Below are positions 59,702 to 64,000 of a DNA stretch of 64,000 nt, piece after piece. The stretch comes from Takakia lepidozioides. Taxonomy: Eukaryota; Streptophyta; Takakiopsida; Takakiales; Takakiaceae. The stretch lies in the NCBI GenBank assembly GCA_030704615.1, contig CM060731.1, positions 75,126,756 to 75,190,755 on the forward strand. Direction: 5' to 3'. The notes under the pieces were generated by a model. That model was not told the DNA's origin and did no database searches. It was given only the letters and a program-made list of their open reading frames with translations. Position 1 is the stretch's first letter, and every line of letters begins with the position of its first letter. The translations under genes and the position numbers were made by a program.

Positions 59702-60169
59702 ATGGTAGTGGACCTTACCCTTGCCACCAGACCTTCTGACACAGCACAGCCTGAACACAACCGAGAAGGCGTCAGTGCTCATTTATCCATAGTACAGACC
59801 AATTCTGCAATTGCGACTATGGACTATGACTGTGACAGTTTGGTTTGTGACCTTCCCCATCTGTTAGAGGCAAGGTCTACAGAAGTTGAGGATGCATCTT
59901 TGGCTGTTTTACCGCTTACTTGTGTGGACCCCGACTCGTCTGTAGACCCACAACTGGCGTTAGACCAATCCGTTGATAGGGTGCTTCTTATGTTCGACTC
60001 CACCACTGACAAGGGAGACCCCACAGCAGACCATTCAGCAGACCTTGCCGAAACCCATGCACATGTTTCTGTCCCTTCTTATTCTCTGGATCCAGTCACT
60101 GTAGTCCAAGATGTACCTGCCACAGGAGTGGCGCAATTGCAGACACCCACAGCGCCCACAAAGGTCTGA
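59702..60169 (+). other. Open segment, acidic Ser/Thr/Asp-rich
   Basis: 155 codons: MDYDCDSLVCDLPHLLEARS, VDPDSSVDPQLALDQSVDRV, TTDKGDPTADHSADLAETHA. No domain. It may be the last exon of the unknown gene. Ends at a TGA at 60167. Confidence 0.3.
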
Positions 60170-60279
60170 TTCCATTGCATTTTTGCAGTCCAATTTTTTT
60201 TTCGGGTGCATTTGGGTGGTCATTGTTGATGTTTTGTGGCGTGATATTTGTGTGAAGGTTCTGGCGTCTGAGGTCTCAG

Positions 60280-60693
60280 CTCATGGTCCGTCGTAGGTGC
60301 TCAACATGGGGAAGGAGAATGGAATTGGAGGATTCAATTAAAGTCAGGAAACATGAATTATATCATGTGGAAGAAGTACGTGCTGATGCAGCACATAACA
60401 TGACCAGAATTCAGATGAAGAGGAAGGATCAATTTGATGAAAGTAAATTGAAAACTTTTAAGATGGGTGATTTGGTTCTGTGGTTGCAGCAGAAGGGAAA
60501 GATTAAAGCTTCTAAGCTTAAGTCACCATGGAAAGGACCTTATGTCATACAGAAGATGTATGATAACAACACAGCCATGCTACAAACCATTAACAAAGAG
60601 ATGCTTGGAAGAGTCAATGCCAATAAGTTGAAGGGATACAGTGGTATCCATGATAAACCATTGCAGCATCAAGCACAAAGGGTGGACCAGTAG
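60280..60693 (+). pseudogene. Ty3/gypsy integrase C-terminal fragment
   Basis: VRADAAHNMTRIQMKRKDQF, KTFKMGDLVLWLQQKGKIKA and SPWKGPYVIQKMYDNNTAML match the SH3-like integrase tail with the GPY/F motif (WKGPYVI) of gypsy elements. There is no integrase core upstream and no chromodomain downstream, so this is a broken piece distinct from element B. Confidence 0.85.
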
Positions 60694-61130
60694 TGATAAC
60701 CCCCACCGTAGGGGCCAGTTTGACCCATGGAGTGCAGGAAGCGTCTAGTACAGGACCACAAAGTGTTAATAAACCCCAGGACAAAATCTTGTTGCGAAGC
60801 TGAGCTAGCTAGCTCCTGGAGGGTATGAAGGAGACGACTGTTGCATTGGAAAAGAAGTTGGAGGAACCTGCTTCACCAAATAGAGCGACGGTAGCTGGGA
60901 AGAAGCGCATACCAGATGGCGTCACTACAACAGATGAGCGTTTTTATGACTTCACATATGACTATTTTTTCAATCTTATATGCGTTCATGACTACATCAC
61001 TCTGTAGTGAAAAAAACCATATCATAGCGACTAGTCTTTAGGACTGCGTTTTGCAAGTCATATCCATGACTGCTTGCGTGGCACCTGGAGTCCTGCTATA
61101 GAGAGGGTTGCAGTCACAACTATATGACTA
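60694..61130 (+). other. Downstream of gypsy fragment, no clear gene
   Basis: A short Lys/Glu-rich ORF (60825-61007) is not recognised. This may be element 3' sequence. Confidence 0.3.
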
Positions 61131-61133
61131 ATA

Positions 61134-61540
61134 TATGACTACATTGTCTGTTGAGCGCTGCCTACATGGAGAGGCTTCAGCGGGACACGTGCGCCACTGC
61201 GCAAGCGACACGTCATGCATTCGTCAGGGGATCATATGACTATATGTCTGCAAAGTGATGCCTACATGGAGAGGCGACGGATGGACACGTGCGCCACTGC
61301 GAATTTGACATGTCACGACTTCTTGCCATGATCATATGACTACATGTCTGCACAGTGATGCCTACATGGAGAGGCGCTAGCGAGACACGTGTGCTATGGC
61401 AGATTTCACACGTGGTGATTACATGACTCGCTCATATGACTACAGGGATGTCTACATGGAGAGATATTAGCGGGACACCTGTTGCACTTGAGATGTGACA
61501 TGTGGCACACAGACAAAATATTAGCATATATGACTACGGA
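61134..61540 (+). repeat. 100-bp tandem satellite, about four units
   Basis: Units start TATGACTA at 61134, 61234, 61334, 61434 and (partial) 61528, a near-exact 100-bp period. Each carries GCCTACATGGAGAGG (GTCTACATGGAGAG in unit 4) and most carry GACACGTG. Homology fades after unit 4. A CACGTG-type core recurs in several units. Confidence 0.88.
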
Positions 61541-62077
61541 TCTTTACACGTGGTGAAAATATGGATAAAGAATGTCGTGTCATATACTGCCACGTGTTCT
61601 AGTTTGAGCAAGAGTGATGCCACGTGTCATCAAGATTGTTTTCCGAAATAGTTTATATTTTTAATGTTCATATTCTAATTTTTAGTTTTTTAAAAGAACA
61701 AGGAGATTGCAGCCTTGGATTTTTTTTTAATGGTATTATTTTTAATATTATTATTTAAAATGAAAATGAATTAAATGATTTAAAATCTTCATTACATGGT
61801 GAAATTCCAACATGAAAACAGAATGGATCCCTCCTGCATACTATCAACCACAAGGAGAATGAAAATAGTCAACTACAGGGCAATACAAGCCCTATAAATC
61901 ACATTACAAAAATCCAAATGAGACCAATATCCCAATGGACACCTCAAAAGCCACAAGGTCAAAAAATCCATGCCTCAAAAGGCCCAGCCAAAAACAAGCA
62001 AGCCCACACATGGGCTGAATTGTTGTAGCTAGTATGTTCTAGAGTCAGTATTGCTCTGTTAAACAGTGCAATACTGA
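61541..62077. other. AT-rich spacer, no gene seen
   Basis: A/T-rich, with no supported ORF or repeat. Confidence 0.4.
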
Positions 62078-62374
62078 CTATCCCTTCCGCAGCTCCATAA
62101 GTTTCAGTAACTTTAGACTCCAAAGTGTTGTCTGGCCAACCACCTGCCCCAATTCGGTCTGTTTCCTAACACCATTCACATATGGTAGAGGGGTGTTACT
62201 GACACATGCCTCTTTGATGTACACACAGGCATAATCAAGGGGCACAGCAGGGTACCCGTAACCCACCACAGCACCTTGAAGAGCAACAATCAGCCCTACT
62301 CCACATTTCTTGCGTTTGGAGTTCACACCCAACAGCCGAACCTCGTCACCCACCCTGAACTGTGATCCCAACTC
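62078..62374 (-). other. Exon-like segment with possible plant transposase-type accessory domain
   Basis: Minus-strand reading FRVGDEVRLLGVNSKRKKCG, VGLIVALQGAVVGYGYPAVP and VVGQTTLWSLKLLKLM. The layout (G-x-EV-L, a conserved VA/GY core, a final V-G-x-x-x-W) resembles the C-terminal beta domain seen with En/Spm- and Ptta-type plant transposon proteins. An acceptor-like CACAG precedes FRVGDE. A further open segment with a GTAAG donor (62515-62635, ELVTNKGDIVDKPVQTRARV) lies upstream on the same strand. Join not resolved. Confidence 0.35.
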
Positions 62375-62825
62375 CACACAAAAAAGAACACGATGTGAAA
62401 ACCCATGACATACACACGACTAGGACACTCAACATTTGCGAGTTAAAGAGAGCCCCAAGGTTGGAAAAAATATAACAGACAAGACAACGGCCTGGACTTA
62501 CTCCATTTGCAGTCTCCAGTGGTGGTGAGACCTCTTTTGGGGGGCTACTCGCCTGGTCGACACTCTTGCCCTCGTCTGTACTGGCTTGTCGACAATATCA
62601 CCTTTGTTTGTCACAAGTTCCTGTGTCACAGACCAGAGATCAACCAAGAAAGCAATGAGCAAACATGAATAGTGAATAGAAACAAAATCCAAGTATGAAT
62701 CAAACAAAAAAAACCAACATGAAAAGCTGCAAAGAAAACCTAGCATTAATCAAGCAACCGAGGAGAAGCATCCAGGAAAGCAATGCAATGAATGAACCCA
62801 CAAAAATGTAGCCTCTGGAGCACTG

Positions 62826-63963
62826 TCAGAATGTTTGTACCTTCACAGTAGCAGTGTTGTATGGTTGTTGTCCGAAAACAGGCTGAGACTCCAAAAACTT
62901 GGGAATACTGGCAGCTTTCGATGCCTTCCACAAGAAAGGCCACAACACCTCTGTTAGATACTCATCAGTTGATGAATCTGGTTGCACCTTCCATGGCTCT
63001 GGAAAAATCCCACTGAAGGGAGGATTGTTTGCCGCCTTTCTTGGTGTGTCGTCAACAAGAACAGTGTCCTCATAAGTCCATTCTGGCCAGTCTGCCCACA
63101 CTGTAGACAAGTTCTTGAAATATAATGGCTTTGAATCAGACCCCTTACGGCATGGGAGGACTGGATCCTCGTCACAGTGAAGGGCATCCCACTGGAAAAC
63201 CAGGTTAGTGTGGGCTGCAAAAATATAGTCCACCATTGGGAAGAAGTTGCGAGCTTGGCAACAAGACCACCTCAAAGTGTTCAAAACACTTTTGCAAAAA
63301 GTCATAACAGTGTGGTCTCAAAACTACCATCTTCTTGCCACACATCTTCCCCACAAAACCTTTGGGAAGGGATGCAGGCCCATTAGCAGAATGAAAAGAT
63401 TCACATAACAGACCATTTAAGTCCAGAATTAGTAAATGCTTCCTCGTTGGTCCAGGAAGTAAACTGACATTTGGCTTCAACATGTGAGCAGGAGAAATTA
63501 AAGCAACCTGCTTGTTTGTTTTGTCCCCGTCTGCATCTTCCTCCCCATCTAAACTCCCACATACCTGCATACCAGAATCCGGTGTGCCCGACGGCTCTGT
63601 CACCATTGCCCCCTGGACTGCTACTGCCTTTGTACGTGGCAAGGGCTGAATTTTCACGTGTACCTCACAGCTGGCCTTCCCTGTATCCTGCTGCTGCTCG
63701 GTCAAATTCAAAAGATCATCAGTGACAGGAAGACATAAGGGCTTAGAGTGAGCACCAGTTACCGTCTGAAATTGGGATTCCAAACATTTTGATACTGTCA
63801 CAGCAGACGTATCCATCGTAGATGTCACTGGTCCTGCGCCTGGTAGATTAATCCCCAATCTGGTCACAATGGCTTTCTGGTACTCAATCATACTCTGCAT
63901 CTGTAATTTTAATTCTGCCATGTCACGTCCTTGTGATTCCACCAGTTTGTCCAAGCCATCCAT
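62826..63963 (-). pseudogene. FCP1/NIF-type HAD phosphatase-like protein, one frameshift
   Basis: From the ATG at 63963: a heptad-rich coiled-coil head (DGLDKLVESQGRDMAELKLQ), a variable linker, then the HAD domain KHLLILDLNGLLCESFH, GKKMVVLRPHCYDFLQKCFE and HFEVV. Near 63265 the frame shifts by one; the other frame continues WSCCQARNFFPMVDYIFAAH, QWDALHCDEDPVLPC, YEDTVLVDDTPRKAANNPPF and SGIFPEPWKV to the stop at 62826. Motif I is DLNG rather than DxDxT, as in an uncharacterised plant FCP1-like subfamily, so catalysis is uncertain. The ATG-proximal TGGTAG suggests an acceptor and earlier exons beyond the right edge. The frameshift could be a sequencing error. Confidence 0.7.
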
Positions 63964-64000
63964 CCTGCCAACTACCAAAAAAACCTAGCATGAACAACCA

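Larger units (their letters stand above)
54060..60060. repeat. Region saturated with CAGACC / GGTCTG
   Basis: Several dozen copies of CAGACC or its complement GGTCTG (and kin such as GGTCTACTG, CAGACCTT) lie in this 6 kb, where about three would be expected by chance. Orientation is mixed. 54.06-54.11, 55.63-55.71 and 56.75-57.23 kb mostly carry GGTCT on the plus strand; 54.12-55.19, 56.21-56.65 and 58.38-60.05 kb mostly carry CAGACC. It spans apparent exons and apparent introns and occurs in all reading frames, so the signal is at DNA level. Confidence 0.85.

Overview
The window is nuclear DNA of a streptophyte, most likely a land plant. The evidence is GT-AG introns, a plastid-type starch phosphorylase with a transit-peptide-like first exon, a GRAS regulator, PLS-type PPR fragments, organellar-ssDNA-binding (PDF-motif) fragments and plant-type Ty1/copia and Ty3/gypsy elements. 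The mix and the high repeat load fit a seedless lineage (bryophyte, lycophyte, fern or charophyte), but I cannot fix the species.

Layout. 1-7.63 kb holds two decayed Ty3/gypsy elements. One (minus strand) shows gag, zinc knuckle, protease, primer-binding site and the start of an LTR. The other (plus strand) carries, in one degenerate coding region, a C5-cytosine DNA methyltransferase, reverse transcriptase, RNase H, integrase and a C-terminal PHD finger, followed by LTR-like direct repeats. 7.6-11.5 kb is AT-rich and mostly empty. 11.7-21.2 kb is an intact-looking 14-exon plastidial alpha-glucan phosphorylase gene (plus). 22.2-26.0 kb contains broken OSB/PDF-motif and PPR copies plus unassigned exon-like segments. 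27.5-30.15 kb is the two-exon proteasome subunit gene RPN6 (minus), with exon-like LRR sequence on the opposite strand inside its intron. 30.6-33.5 kb is repeats and palindromes. 33.49-38.30 kb is a full-length but dead Ty1/copia element with 5-bp target duplication. 38.67-40.30 kb is a seven-unit polyubiquitin gene with two mutually compensating homopolymer frameshifts. 42.71-44.85 kb is a single-exon GRAS gene (minus). 45-53.7 kb is intergenic, with SINE-like copies and a foldback element. 53.7-60.2 kb is an odd region saturated with the hexamer CAGACC/GGTCTG, overlying a decayed gene of unknown family. 60.3-61.5 kb has a gypsy integrase tail and a 100-bp tandem satellite. 62.1-64.0 kb has an FCP1-like phosphatase-type gene with a frameshift next to a possible transposase-type domain (minus).

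The likely working host genes are PHS1 (starch/maltodextrin phosphorolysis in the plastid), RPN6 (26S proteasome lid) and the GRAS factor. Polyubiquitin is functional only if the two frameshifts are assembly errors. The most notable item is the retroelement that joins a DNA methyltransferase (a chromatin writer) with a PHD finger (a chromatin reader) in one polyprotein. Its stop codons look like the result of cytosine deamination.
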